From Leptospira ilyithenensis (GTDB taxonomy: Bacteria > Spirochaetota > Leptospiria > Leptospirales > Leptospiraceae), in NCBI RefSeq assembly GCF_004771005.1, contig NZ_RQHV01000043.1, positions 1-64,000 of the forward strand: a stretch of 64,000 nucleotides of DNA, in the 5' to 3' direction. Position numbers and translations under genes: made by a program. Positions 16,231 through 26,611 of this stretch are shown here, in pieces. The notes beneath the pieces are model-generated. The model was not told where the DNA came from, made no database searches, and was given only the letters and a program-made list of their open reading frames with translations. How positions within the stretch are numbered: position 1 is the first letter of the stretch; each line of letters starts with the position of its first letter.

Positions 16231-17790
16231 GTGAAATGGGGAAAATTCAGGAGAACTGCCAGTATCTTAGCACTTTTTTATCTATTTTTTTTCGGAAAAA
16301 ATTTATTTCCTGAAACAAAAGAACCTGTTTTGACCACCCAAACCTGGATGAAAGAAGGATTCTCCTTACGGGAATCCATACAATTGGCTTCCGAATTCCA
16401 AAAAGGAAAAGAAGAGTTCCGAAAATGGATTCAAAAAAGACAAAAGAAAGAACAAGGCAGAATACATATAATATTAAAAAAACATAATATTTTATTGTAT
16501 GTGGAGCAGAGCGGCGGAAGGCCGCATAACAAAAAACAATCGAAAGAGAACTGGAAAAACACGGGAGCTTCCGAAATGCCTCCGCCCGAGAAGGACTATT
16601 TTTTCATTGGAGGGAGTTATCAAAATCTGGACACTCGTTTTCTACCGAAGTCGGAAAAGAATCATTCAGGATTTTATTTGGGTAAAAAAGGAGAAGATCA
16701 TAAAATCATCCTGGAAAAAAGGGATGAAAATTTTTCGGGAAGTGTCAGCTATCAGTTTTCCTATCTTCAAACGCATTTGGGAAACAGATACAAGCCCATA
16801 CCTCATTTCTATTTTGCAAAAGATCCTGATTTTTATTCCGCATTTGACAGAGCCGGTTCTCCTCTCACCCAACCCATACTCAATTCTTATTTTTTAGGAA
16901 TCAATTCCAAGAAAAAGGAAACAGGTCATAAATTCGGTCTTTACCATTCCCAAACCGTTTCTCTTGAACCCGGGGTATATTACGCTTCACCTAATCAATC
17001 TTATTCATTGACTTGGGCACCCTACTCCCGAATAGGAAGTATCTATATCAATGATTCTTATAAAAATCTATTGGGTTGGGACAGCAGCCTTCAGGGAGAA
17101 GCAATGGGCAGGACGGATCAATTTTACGGATTTTTATACGCACGTTCTGAAAAAAAATCCTGGGACTTGGGAGCGGACGGCACTCTCTATCGGGATTATA
17201 ACGGAGCACTTTCCCTGCCGATGCAAAACATGGTGGACCAAACAGGAGTTAGACAGGACTTGCAATTCGGACGACTGCGATGGAAAAAATTTTTTGTTTT
17301 GGAGGGATTGCAGTCCAAAGAAGGACTTCGTTATGAATCAGGCTTTGGTGGACACGTTCCCTTGTTATTCGGAGATTGGGGAGCCGTTGTATTTCGGTAT
17401 AGAGACTATACGGAAGAAGGATTCAACAAATTCCATGCGGCCGGAAGAGGATTATTTTATGAATTCAGAAAAGACAAAAATACAATCAGCATCGGAGGGG
17501 AGGTCAGAGCGGGGAAACAGCAATTGGAAACAAAACTTTCTTTTCCTTTGCAACAAGGATATTTATTGGAAATCAGCGGGATCTACAGAGACAAAAAAAT
17601 GGAGATGCGCTCCTGGTTCGAAAACTGGAGTTATGCGGCGGATTATAATGTAAATCTAATGGAAAGAAACGAACTTTGGAAATTAAAACTGGTCGGACCG
17701 GAGTTCTCTTTAAACCTAAGTCTATCCCAAAAAACAGAGACAGTTACCTATATTTATTATGCAAACCTTCAATTTTTATTAAGGTTTTAA
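16231..17790 (+). CDS. Putative outer-membrane beta-barrel protein, function unknown
   Basis: 519 residues from a GTG start. Residues 1-27 form a signal peptide (basic KWGKFRR, then a hydrophobic run and FPET). From about residue 120 onwards the chain alternates polar and aromatic residues in strand-like segments (for example GFYLGKKGEDHKIILEKR and YAADYNVNLMERNELWKLKL) and ends in ...QFLLRF. The terminal Phe is typical of proteins inserted by BamA. I do not recognise a named family. A composition-odd segment (nt 16463-16535, residues about 78-102) interrupts the N-terminal region. The stop overlaps the convergent lipoprotein gene by four bases. Confidence 0.75.
   Translation: MKWGKFRRTASILALFYLFFFGKNLFPETKEPVLTTQTWMKEGFSLRESIQLASEFQKGKEEFRKWIQKRQKKEQGRIHIILKKHNILLYVEQSGGRPHNKKQSKENWKNTGASEMPPPEKDYFFIGGSYQNLDTRFLPKSEKNHSGFYLGKKGEDHKIILEKRDENFSGSVSYQFSYLQTHLGNRYKPIPHFYFAKDPDFYSAFDRAGSPLTQPILNSYFLGINSKKKETGHKFGLYHSQTVSLEPGVYYASPNQSYSLTWAPYSRIGSIYINDSYKNLLGWDSSLQGEAMGRTDQFYGFLYARSEKKSWDLGADGTLYRDYNGALSLPMQNMVDQTGVRQDLQFGRLRWKKFFVLEGLQSKEGLRYESGFGGHVPLLFGDWGAVVFRYRDYTEEGFNKFHAAGRGLFYEFRKDKNTISIGGEVRAGKQQLETKLSFPLQQGYLLEISGIYRDKKMEMRSWFENWSYAADYNVNLMERNELWKLKLVGPEFSLNLSLSQKTETVTYIYYANLQFLLRF
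16511..16525. repeat. GC hairpin inside the barrel gene
   Basis: GCGGC-GGAAG-GCCGC is a perfect five-base stem directly after an AT-rich stretch containing ATAATATT twice (16468-16475 and again from 16484). Such abrupt composition changes inside a coding region suggest a small inserted palindromic element. Confidence 0.45.
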
Positions 17791-18671
17791 TAAACGATCA
17801 GTTCGTAGATGACCCAGCCCTCAAACGACCTTACATAAAAAAATTCGTAGTTTTTATTGTCTTTTTTGAATTTATAAACATAACCGGAGACACTTCCCTG
17901 AACCCTCAATTGAGAATCCAATAGATGGGAATCGTTCAAAGCTCCGATTTCATCCAATAAGAAATCGATTTCTTTCTGTTTGTAAAAGCTATAGAACGAT
18001 TTTTCAACCGGGTATTCTTTTTTGGAAAGAACAAACAAAGGATCGTAAAAAGTCAAATCCGCTAAGGAGAAATAATCTTTCCCCCGGGCCGACTCTAGGA
18101 ACAAATTGTAATCGGGATAGTCTTCCAATATTTCCGAGTCGGATTGTTTGTATTCTATTTTGATACTGGATAATTTGTTTTTCACAAACTCCAAGCTAAA
18201 ATTCGATTTTTGATTATAAGACAGATATAATGTATCGGGAATTTCCGCTTTGGTAATCTCATCAGTCGCATTTCGTCTTATATCCGGCGCACCGAAGTAC
18301 CGCATACATTCTGTTATGTCCTGACCCAATTGGATTCCATTCAAATGGTATTCGGCAGGAACACCTGAACCGGAAATTTGAATCGCCCAAACGATATCCT
18401 GACGGATATGATTTGCCTCGAATACCAGATTGTATTGATTCATCTGATAAATATAAGCAATATAGCCGTTAGGAAATTTATGAATCTTGGTAGGCTCTCC
18501 CAATTCGTTTTTAATATTTTTAATATTCTGGCCTATCTTAAAACCGTGCAAAACAAAATGACTGGGAGCAATGTTTGATTTGGGTTTGTCAATCTGAGGC
18601 TTTGGCTTGGCGGCGGCACATTCCAAAAGCAGAAAAGCAAGGAATAATAGAACAAAACTTTTTCTTAACAT
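17787..18671 (-). CDS. Lipoprotein, function unknown
   Basis: 294 residues from the ATG at 18671. This start gives a clean lipoprotein signal (RKSFVLLFLAFLLLEC, Cys at about residue 18); the longer frame to 18830 runs into the upstream gene and loses it. The mature protein is mixed alpha/beta. It contains two similar segments, GFKIGQNIKNIKNELGEPTK and later GIQLGQDITECMRYFGAPD, so an internal duplication of a SmpA/OmlA-like strand-helix unit is plausible. It lies 16 bases after the secreted-protein gene and is likely in one operon with it and the HEAT gene. Confidence 0.72.
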   Translation of the reverse strand: MLRKSFVLLFLAFLLLECAAAKPKPQIDKPKSNIAPSHFVLHGFKIGQNIKNIKNELGEPTKIHKFPNGYIAYIYQMNQYNLVFEANHIRQDIVWAIQISGSGVPAEYHLNGIQLGQDITECMRYFGAPDIRRNATDEITKAEIPDTLYLSYNQKSNFSLEFVKNKLSSIKIEYKQSDSEILEDYPDYNLFLESARGKDYFSLADLTFYDPLFVLSKKEYPVEKSFYSFYKQKEIDFLLDEIGALNDSHLLDSQLRVQGSVSGYVYKFKKDNKNYEFFYVRSFEGWVIYELIVY

Positions 18672-18687
18672 GTTTAACTTTACCTGG

Positions 18688-19170
18688 TCAATACAACAGT
18701 TCGTCCGAAAAAATTTCCTCATACTTTGTAAGTTTGAAAATAGGAATCGTATGAATGTCCGCAAATTCCTCTTTATTCGCGGGAAGAATTTTCTTCTCGT
18801 GAAATGCTTTTCTTTTTCCCCGCGCATCAAATCCGAAATAATAATAACCCATCCAAACTCCCGTTACACGGTAAGGGTTTCCGGGAAAAAGGTCCTTTAC
18901 GAACTCTTCTCCGTCTAAATCGAATTTATTCCTTCTGTATTGATAATGAATTTCGTGTCCGTTCCAATCGTAAAAGACGACAAAATCCCCTTCTTTTCCT
19001 TTATAGTATAACTTCCATTCTGCGGGAAACCGACTTGTTTTTACCCATTCTTCTTTTGCCTGAAGGATTCTTTTTTCGGAAAGTGAAATAGAACCGGAAT
19101 ATTTTCCCTCTTCAGTAGAAAGAGGGAAAACAAATACAATTAAAAGTATAAATCCGAAAATCCGATTCAT
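18688..19170 (-). CDS. Secreted protein, function unknown
   Basis: 160 residues with an N-terminal signal peptide (NRIFGFILLIVFVFPLS) and no lipobox Cys, so probably periplasmic or exported. The remainder is Lys/Glu/aromatic-rich (YKGKEGDFVVFYDWNGHEI, then DFVKD-like FVKDLFPGNPYRVTGVWMG). I do not recognise a family. It starts directly next to the stop of the HEAT-repeat gene and is followed by the lipoprotein gene, so the three are probably translated from one message. Confidence 0.7.
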   Translation of the reverse strand: MNRIFGFILLIVFVFPLSTEEGKYSGSISLSEKRILQAKEEWVKTSRFPAEWKLYYKGKEGDFVVFYDWNGHEIHYQYRRNKFDLDGEEFVKDLFPGNPYRVTGVWMGYYYFGFDARGKRKAFHEKKILPANKEEFADIHTIPIFKLTKYEEIFSDELLY

Positions 19171-20536
19171 CTATTTCTCATTCAAAGGATCTTTTTCCTG
19201 GGCTTCATTGGGATCGGGCGCAAGCTCTTCTTTGATTTCTTTTCCCTGAATTTGATCGATCGCTTTTTTTGCCGCTTTCTGTACTTTCGGGCTCGGGTCC
19301 CGGTCTTTTTTGTATTCCAATAATTCCAAAGCAGCAGGGTCTTTCATATTTCCCATATGTTCGATCGCACGAAGGCGAACCATCGCATCATCATCCCGGG
19401 CGAATTCATTCAATTCCTGGAAGATTTCCTTATCTCCCATTACAACCAATGCACCGATCGTATAAATCTTCAACGATTGTGCTTTTTTGGCATCCAGTTT
19501 TCCTGCTGTTTTTTTGAGAGAGTCCAATAATTCGAATAATTTCGGTTTGGCGGATGCGGATTTCAATTTTCCCAGAGAGTTGATCGCATAACAACGGAGA
19601 GTGATCGGTTGGGATTCGTCAAATGCCGCTTCCTGCAGTATCGAATCCGCGTTCGTATTTCCGACAGTTCCGAAATAAAGTGCGATCTGCGCCCTCATAT
19701 CGGGATGATTGAATTTTTCCTTGAACTTGGTTTCCAAAAATCCTGATGCATCTTTCCCGCCGGGAAGCTCGGCAAGAGCGTTGATATAAAGAGTGGTAGC
19801 GTTTGAATTTTTAGCAAAGTCTTCTTTTTTCAATTTTTCTATCAGAGGAGAAACAGCTTCGGTTAACTTCAATTTTTTGGCAGTGGAGACAGCCTGTTTG
19901 GATACGTCTTCATTCGGATCTTCAAACAGAGAGATGATTGTGGCTTTGTTTTCCGAAAGACCAAGCTCAGAAACGGTGCGAAGCATTACCACCTTCATAC
20001 CCAAATCCTTTTCCACTTTCAACATTTCGGCCAATTGAATATGCAATTCTTTGGAGTGTTCTTTCGGAAATTTCAAAAGTTCGAATAACGCCTGTTTTCT
20101 TTCCTGGGAGGTTCCGTATTTCAATACCTTCGAAAGTACATCCTTTTTTTTATCCAGTTGTTCTTTGGTGAGTTCCTTCTTAGCCGGGTTGGCAGGAATA
20201 GTCGCAGAAGAAGTTGTTGAAACGTTAGTCGTCGCAGTTGTAGCAGGTGTTTCAGTGACGGAAGGTTTTATATCCAAGGCCGATTTTTTCGAATCGTTCC
20301 CATCTGTTTTACTAGATTTGACATCAGTCTTTACCGGAATGATTTCTTCTTTTTTCGAGACCGGTTGTTCTTTGGAAGCCTGTTTCGAAACAATCGGTTC
20401 CGAAATGGTCTGACTCGAAGTGGTTTTGTTAGCCGATTGAACTTCTTTCCCGGACTCTTTTTTAACCGACTTTTTTTTGCCAGGTTTTGCGGAAAGCCAT
20501 GAAAAGGAAACCGTGATTAAAAGAAGTACAATTGCA

Positions 20537-21007
<471 letters not shown>

Positions 21008-21060
21008 TATGGTAACCCTAAGCGATATTGAACCGGTTTCATAAGCTGTCGACCCTCTTT

Positions 21061-23604
21061 TTAACCCAATTGGTAGCTGGTTTGCGGAGGAACTGTAGAC
21101 AAAAGTGGAACCTTCCAAATATCTTTTGCGTATTCCCGAATGGTTCTATCTGACGAAAACTTGCCGGCGCGTGCAACGTTGAGGATCGCCTTTTTGGTCC
21201 ATTCTTCCGCGTTTCGAAAATCCTCGGCTACTTTTTTTTGCATTTCATCATACGCTTTAAAATCAGCCATCAAAAGATAGGTATCCGTATAAAATAGACT
21301 ATCGTGAATCGGCATAAAGATACCTAATTCGTTCTGAGAGAAAAAATTTTCTCGAATCATTCTAAGGATACGGCCCATCTCTTCATTTTTTTCGATCCAA
21401 TCCCTGGGATCGTATCCGGATTGTTTGGTGGCAAAAACTTCTTCCGTTTTCAATCCGAAGATATAAATGTTTTCTCTTCCCACTTCTTCCAACATTTCCA
21501 CATTGGCACCGTCCAAAGTTCCGATGGTAAGTGCTCCGTTTAACATAAACTTCATGTTGCTTGTGCCGGATGCTTCCGTTCCCGCAGTTGAAATCTGTTC
21601 CGAAAGATTGGTTCCGGGAATGATTTTTTCCGCCAAGGAAACACGGTAATTCGGCAAAAAAATAACCTTTAGGCGATCAGCAACATCCTTATCGTGATTT
21701 ACAATAGAAGCCACATTATTGATCAATTTGATGATGAGTTTCGCCATATAATATCCCGGCGCCGCCTTTCCTCCGAAAATCACCGTACGGGGAGTGATTG
21801 TGATATTCGGATTTTCCTTGATCCGCCTGTAAAGAGCGATGACCCGCAAAATATTCAGAAGTTGTCTTTTGTATTCGTGAAATCGTTTCACCTGTACATC
21901 AATCATGGAGTCGGGATCGATTACGATCCCGGTATCTCCTTTGATGAGTTTGGCGAGGTTTTCTTTGTTCACCTGTTTCACTTTTGCCCAGTCATTTCGA
22001 AACTCAGCATCTCCTATGTGATTTTCCAAATCTCTTAATTTTTCAAGATCGGTAGCAAATGACGGTCCGATTTTTTTGGCGATCAAAGCCGTCAAACTGG
22101 GATTAGACTGGATTAACCAGCGTCTGGGTGTGATACCGTTTGTTTTGTTATTGAACTTGTCCGGGAAAATTTTATAGAAAGATTTAAAAATTGTTTTGAT
22201 GATCAGGTCGGAATGCAATGCGGCAACACCGTTCACTTTGTTCGCACCGACCACTGCCAGATTCGCCATCCGAATCCGCTTCTCATTTCCTTCCTCAATG
22301 ATACTGACCTCTTCGATCTCAGTCTCGTTCAGTTTCCCCGATTTACGCACATCTTCCAAAAATCTTTGATTGATCTCATAAATGATCTGCATATGTCTGG
22401 GAAGAAGGGTTTCGATAAGACTCACCTTCCAGGTTTCCAATGCCTCCGGCAAAACGGTATGGTTGGTATAAGAAAATATTTTTGTAGTCAGATCCCAGGC
22501 ATCATCCCAATCCCAGTCTTCCTGGTCCATTAAGATCCGCATCAATTCCGAAATTCCGATACTGGGATGAGTATCGTTCAACTGGATTGCAATTTTATCA
22601 GACAAACGATCCAAACTAACATTTGCTTGTTTGTATTGTGCGATGATATCCTGAAGAGAAGCGCAAACCATAAAATACTGTTGTTTGAGACGAAGCATTT
22701 TTCCCTGTTCTGTAGTATCATTGGGATAGAGTACTTTGGAAATATTTTCCGAAATGGATTTGTCCTGAACAGCTTTCATATAATCGCCGTGGTTAAAATA
22801 ATCCAAATTGAATTCTTCGGAAGACTTGGCTGTCCAAAGGCGAAGGTAATTCACCGTACTCGTGTTAAACCCTGGCACAGGGCAATCATGAGCGCTGGCA
22901 AGAACAGTTTCACCAGGGATCCATCGGTATTGCAATTTGCCTTTTCCAGTGATATGAGTTTCCGTATGGCCGTAAAATCCTACGGAAAAAGTGATATCGG
23001 GACGAACCACTTCATATGGAACTCCGTCCGCGTCCCAATGATCCGGCATTTCCAGCTGGGATCCGTTAACAATAATTTGGTTGAAAATCCCGTAATCGTA
23101 TCTGATCCCGTAACCGAAACCGGGGATATTCAAAGTCGCCATCGAATCCAAAAAACAAGCGGCGAGCCTTCCCAAACCTCCGTTTCCGAGTCCGGCGTCC
23201 ATTTCAAATTCCAAAATGGATTCCAAATCAAATCCGAAGCTACCTATCATCTGTTTGATGATGTCGTACAGTCCCAAATTGATAAGCGCATTCATCAAAG
23301 TACGACCCATAAGAAATTCGAGCGAAAAATAATATATTTTTTTGGGGTCTTCATTCAGATAACGTTCGTTAGTTACATTCAAACGATCGATTAAAAAATC
23401 TCTTACCGTATGGCCTAATGCTTTGTATATATCAGTATTTCCGAGTGTGTATTTGTTTTTGCCGATCGTATATTCCAGGTGGTGGGCAAATTGTTTTTCT
23501 AAAGAAATTAAGTCTGCTTTCTGTTCTTCGGAAAGTAATGTGATGAGGCGGTTATTTTCTACGATCATGGAGGAGAAGTCTAACCCCTCCCTGACCGCTT
23601 TCAA
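21061..23604 (-). CDS. glgP: Glycogen/maltodextrin phosphorylase
   Basis: 847 residues, full length for GT35. It releases glucose-1-phosphate from alpha-1,4-glucan chains. Visible are the N-terminal [12 protein letters not shown], the substrate block [34 protein letters not shown], and the PLP lysine in [15 protein letters not shown] (about residue 683). The C-terminus [12 protein letters not shown] is the standard end. It is followed after 53 bases by the response regulator. A role in use of stored glucan is likely; no other glg genes are in the window. Confidence 0.96.
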   Translation of the reverse strand: MKAVREGLDFSSMIVENNRLITLLSEEQKADLISLEKQFAHHLEYTIGKNKYTLGNTDIYKALGHTVRDFLIDRLNVTNERYLNEDPKKIYYFSLEFLMGRTLMNALINLGLYDIIKQMIGSFGFDLESILEFEMDAGLGNGGLGRLAACFLDSMATLNIPGFGYGIRYDYGIFNQIIVNGSQLEMPDHWDADGVPYEVVRPDITFSVGFYGHTETHITGKGKLQYRWIPGETVLASAHDCPVPGFNTSTVNYLRLWTAKSSEEFNLDYFNHGDYMKAVQDKSISENISKVLYPNDTTEQGKMLRLKQQYFMVCASLQDIIAQYKQANVSLDRLSDKIAIQLNDTHPSIGISELMRILMDQEDWDWDDAWDLTTKIFSYTNHTVLPEALETWKVSLIETLLPRHMQIIYEINQRFLEDVRKSGKLNETEIEEVSIIEEGNEKRIRMANLAVVGANKVNGVAALHSDLIIKTIFKSFYKIFPDKFNNKTNGITPRRWLIQSNPSLTALIAKKIGPSFATDLEKLRDLENHIGDAEFRNDWAKVKQVNKENLAKLIKGDTGIVIDPDSMIDVQVKRFHEYKRQLLNILRVIALYRRIKENPNITITPRTVIFGGKAAPGYYMAKLIIKLINNVASIVNHDKDVADRLKVIFLPNYRVSLAEKIIPGTNLSEQISTAGTEASGTSNMKFMLNGALTIGTLDGANVEMLEEVGRENIYIFGLKTEEVFATKQSGYDPRDWIEKNEEMGRILRMIRENFFSQNELGIFMPIHDSLFYTDTYLLMADFKAYDEMQKKVAEDFRNAEEWTKKAILNVARAGKFSSDRTIREYAKDIWKVPLLSTVPPQTSYQLG

Positions 23605-23619
23605 GTAAAAAGAAAGGGA

Positions 23620-24078
23620 TTAATCCCTCGCGGAAATTTTCTTTTCCAAAATCAGAATGGCATCTTTTCCGATTTTGTTTTTGGCAAACCAACCTTGGTT
23701 CACTTCCAAGGCGTATTTGGCAGGATTTAAAGAATTGTAAACCTCTGTGGTTTGGTTGGGCTTCATATCATGGGTTTCCAAAAGCCTAAAATCTTCTCCG
23801 AAATAACCGACGGTCAGGGGGATCATGGTATTTTTCATCCAAAAGGAAAGGTATTCCGCCTTGGGGAAAACAAATAACATCCCTTCATCCTCTCCTATTT
23901 CCTTTCTGTGCATAAGCCCCACCGCCCTTGCGCTCGGATTGTTTGCCACTTCCAATTTCAGAGAACGGCTTCCGATCGAGGCAAAGATAACATCCGTCTG
24001 AACCGGGGCGGATTCCGTCGGCCCGCAATTCACCACAAACCATAGAATAAAAATAAATGTTATCCGAGCTTTCATCAT
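23620..24078 (-). CDS. DUF192 lipoprotein
   Basis: 152 residues. A short signal ends at VVNCGPTES (Cys at about 18), giving a lipoprotein. The DUF192 pattern follows: LKLEVANNPSARAVGLMHRK, GMLFVFPKAEYLSFWMKNTM and the terminal VNQGWFAKNKIGKDAIL. DUF192 proteins are small exported beta-barrel-like domains without known activity. The ATG follows the stop of the crotonase gene with no gap, so translation is coupled. Confidence 0.9.
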   Translation of the reverse strand: MMKARITFIFILWFVVNCGPTESAPVQTDVIFASIGSRSLKLEVANNPSARAVGLMHRKEIGEDEGMLFVFPKAEYLSFWMKNTMIPLTVGYFGEDFRLLETHDMKPNQTTEVYNSLNPAKYALEVNQGWFAKNKIGKDAILILEKKISARD

Positions 24079-24849
24079 TTAACCTCCGAAATTCGGTTTT
24101 CTTTTCTCGAGGAATGCCCCGAGTCCTTCTTTGGATTCGGTATTTGCAAAAAGACCACCGAACAATTGTTTTTCCCAGTCCATTCCCTTGTCAAGCGTTG
24201 CTTCCAATCCCTGGCGGATTGCAGACTTCGCAGCTTTGATCGCAAGAGGACCCCGGGTAAGAATAGTAGAAATTAATTTCTCCGATTCTGCAATCAAATC
24301 CTCGGGAGCGATAATTTTATTGATAATTCCCAAACGATACCCTTCGTCCGCGGTAATCATATCTCCGCTGAAAATGAGTTCGCTTGCCCGTCCCACTCCG
24401 ATAAGTCTGGGCAATCTTTGGGAGCCGCCGAATCCGGGAATGAGTCCGAGAGATACTTCGGGGAGTCCTAGCTTTGCGCCGGGAACCGCATAACGAATAT
24501 CACATGCGAGAGCAAGTTCAAGTCCACCGCCCAAAGAAAATCCGTTAATGGCTGCAACCGATACAAGTGGAGAAAGTTCCAATTTTCTGAATACGGATTG
24601 GCCCAAGTCGGAAAATTGATTACCTTCTTTTTCTCCGTATTCTTTCATCTTGGCAATGTCAGCGCCCGCAACGAAGGCTTTGCCTTCACCGGTAAGAATA
24701 AAAGCACGAATGGAAGGATCGGATTCAAGAGTCTTAACCGCTTCACCGATTTCAGTGATCAGTTCCGCATTCAATGCATTCAATGCTTCGGGTCGTTTGA
24801 TCGTTACCAAAGCGTAATCGGTTTTTTTTTGTATTTCTAAAAAAGGCAA
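24079..24849 (-). CDS. Enoyl-CoA hydratase/isomerase family protein (crotonase)
   Basis: 256 residues, the standard size. The oxyanion hole segments KAFVAGADIAKM and NGFSLGGGLELALACD are present. Both acid/base glutamates expected for a hydratase are there: Glu in GGGLELALACD and Glu in GLPEVSLGLIPGFGGSQRL. Hydration of trans-2-enoyl-CoA in beta-oxidation is the most likely reaction, although crotonases with other roles look alike. It lies 17 bases downstream of the PP2C phosphatase gene. Confidence 0.93.
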   Translation of the reverse strand: MPFLEIQKKTDYALVTIKRPEALNALNAELITEIGEAVKTLESDPSIRAFILTGEGKAFVAGADIAKMKEYGEKEGNQFSDLGQSVFRKLELSPLVSVAAINGFSLGGGLELALACDIRYAVPGAKLGLPEVSLGLIPGFGGSQRLPRLIGVGRASELIFSGDMITADEGYRLGIINKIIAPEDLIAESEKLISTILTRGPLAIKAAKSAIRQGLEATLDKGMDWEKQLFGGLFANTESKEGLGAFLEKRKPNFGG

Positions 24850-24866
24850 AATGGATCTCCGTTTGT

Positions 24867-26231
24867 TTAATCTACTTCTAATAATAAAAACATAGTATCG
24901 TCGGCAAAAGCTTCAATTCCAAATTCTAATTTCAATTCTTGTAAAATCGCATTTTCCAGTTCATACAACTCTGTCAAAGCCCGGTTTTTGTTGAGGATTT
25001 GCAAAAAACCATCCGCACCTAATTCTTCGCCACGTGAAGTCACGGACTCAATCAAACCGTCCGTATAAATCACAAACCTGTCTCCCGATGCAAAGTTCAG
25101 TAATTTTTCCTGAACAATGGGAGAACGGATATTGAATCCCAAGATGGCACCGTCCGTTTCAATCTCGGAAAAAAGAGCGGCCTTAGGTGCGTGAATCAGA
25201 TAAGGATGCCCCGCATTTCCTATGTTTAATCTTTTTTCTATAAAATCAAAGAACAGATACACCGCAGAGGCATGGTATTTGTTCAAATCCTTGGCTAACC
25301 TTTCATCCAGATATTCCAATAATTTCCCCGGCGAAAGTTTGAAACGATAAGGAATCGTAGAAACCAAAACCTTCATAATGGAGGCGACCATCGCGGAAGA
25401 AATTCCATGCCCAGCAACATCGGTAAGAAACACTCCCACGTTCCCTTCCCGGAGTTGTACAAAATCGAAAAAGTCTCCACCGATCAGGTTTGGATTTTTT
25501 CTATAGTATTTGTATTTGATACCGGGAATTTTCAGATCTTTGGGAAAGAGTGCGTCTTGTACTTTTTTTGCAAGTTCCAACTCCTGCTGCATGTATCTTC
25601 TTTCTTCAGATAACTTGTATAAGTCGGAAATGTTCTTTCTTTTGTTTAAAATAAAAACACTTCCCACAAGTCCGGATCCTATAAAAATAAAAATCGGAAA
25701 GATGCGCGAAAGAAGAGAAGTCGAGTAGGTTATGTTTGTCGGTATAAAATAAATATATACCAAATGAAAAAATACAAAATAAACTGCCCCGTAAATACAA
25801 CTCAAACGGCCCAGTCGCAAACTATAAAGCAGAACGGGAACACTCATTGCCATCAAATAGGCGTTAGACAGATAAAAATTTTCAAGACTCGGAGCACGAA
25901 TTAATGCTGAACAAACAGCCGCATACAATAATCCGTCGGAAACAAATCCGCTGAAAAAAATAATAAATCCTAGTTTGGTTGTTTTCGTATAATTTTGCGA
26001 AAGTAAAACAAGTCTTGCGATTGTGATCCCGAAAAGATAGGGAAACATATCTCCGATAAACGAAAAAAACGGAGGAAGGATGAGCAAAAAATAAGTACTG
26101 AAATGAATTAGAAATGCGTATAAAATATAAACCCGATCATATTTGAGTTCTACTAGCTGAAAAACTTGCGTATCGGAATGATTCGGCTGTTTGAATAAAT
26201 CGTGAAAATAACGAAAAAAAGTCTGAGACAA
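24867..26231 (-). CDS. Membrane-bound PP2C-type serine phosphatase (SpoIIE/RsbU family)
   Basis: 454 residues. The first 195 hold about six membrane segments with short loops. A coiled linker (SEERRYMQQELELAKKVQDA) follows, and then a PPM phosphatase domain with metal-binding Asp in IGGDFFDFVQL (about 250) and FLTDVAGHGISSAMVAS (about 268), and the closing Asp in FADDTMFLLLE. Such enzymes usually dephosphorylate STAS-type anti-anti-sigma factors. A STAS protein with its acceptor Ser is encoded at 55384-55725, but the link is only a guess. It starts directly after the small secreted protein gene. Confidence 0.9.
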   Translation of the reverse strand: MSQTFFRYFHDLFKQPNHSDTQVFQLVELKYDRVYILYAFLIHFSTYFLLILPPFFSFIGDMFPYLFGITIARLVLLSQNYTKTTKLGFIIFFSGFVSDGLLYAAVCSALIRAPSLENFYLSNAYLMAMSVPVLLYSLRLGRLSCIYGAVYFVFFHLVYIYFIPTNITYSTSLLSRIFPIFIFIGSGLVGSVFILNKRKNISDLYKLSEERRYMQQELELAKKVQDALFPKDLKIPGIKYKYYRKNPNLIGGDFFDFVQLREGNVGVFLTDVAGHGISSAMVASIMKVLVSTIPYRFKLSPGKLLEYLDERLAKDLNKYHASAVYLFFDFIEKRLNIGNAGHPYLIHAPKAALFSEIETDGAILGFNIRSPIVQEKLLNFASGDRFVIYTDGLIESVTSRGEELGADGFLQILNKNRALTELYELENAILQELKLEFGIEAFADDTMFLLLEVD

Positions 26232-26573
26232 TTATGGTTCTCCCCACAGCAGGCTACGAATTTCCGAACCGATTAGGGTTATGGTGAAAGCCTTTCCAGA
26301 GTCAAGGTAATTGTCCAATGTATTCGCAAGTTCGAGAGCTTTTTTCTCATCTTCCAGTCGAAAGAAAAACGGATGGGAAACCGCTTTGTAGTTGTAAGGA
26401 AATCTCTCTGCGACAAGAAGAGTCACCCGGAAATGATCCGTCCTCGCTTCCAGCACGATATGACTCACGTCTTTGCGGGATAGCACCCTGGTAGTCGGCA
26501 GCCGATTCCAAGGATTCGATTGGGAAAGTACCGGCAAAAAAAGAAAAAAACTGAAGGAAACCAACCTTGCCAT
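26232..26573 (-). CDS. Small secreted protein, function unknown
   Basis: 113 residues: a signal peptide (ARLVSFSFFLFLPVLSQ) and a compact domain with HFRVTLLVAERFPYNYKAVS and ending SLLWGEP. I recognise no family. The stop abuts the start of the phosphatase gene, so the two are translationally coupled. It is divergent from the zinc-protease-like lipoprotein, whose start is 38 bases away. Confidence 0.68.
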   Translation of the reverse strand: MARLVSFSFFLFLPVLSQSNPWNRLPTTRVLSRKDVSHIVLEARTDHFRVTLLVAERFPYNYKAVSHPFFFRLEDEKKALELANTLDNYLDSGKAFTITLIGSEIRSLLWGEP

Positions 26574-26611
26574 ATGTTAGAATTTTCGGTATTCTTGGTG
26601 AATCGATACAA

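Noticed and set aside
22567..23394. 275-residue plus-strand ORF within glgP
   Set aside because: It is an antisense shadow of a strongly conserved enzyme; no signal, motif or ribosome site supports it.
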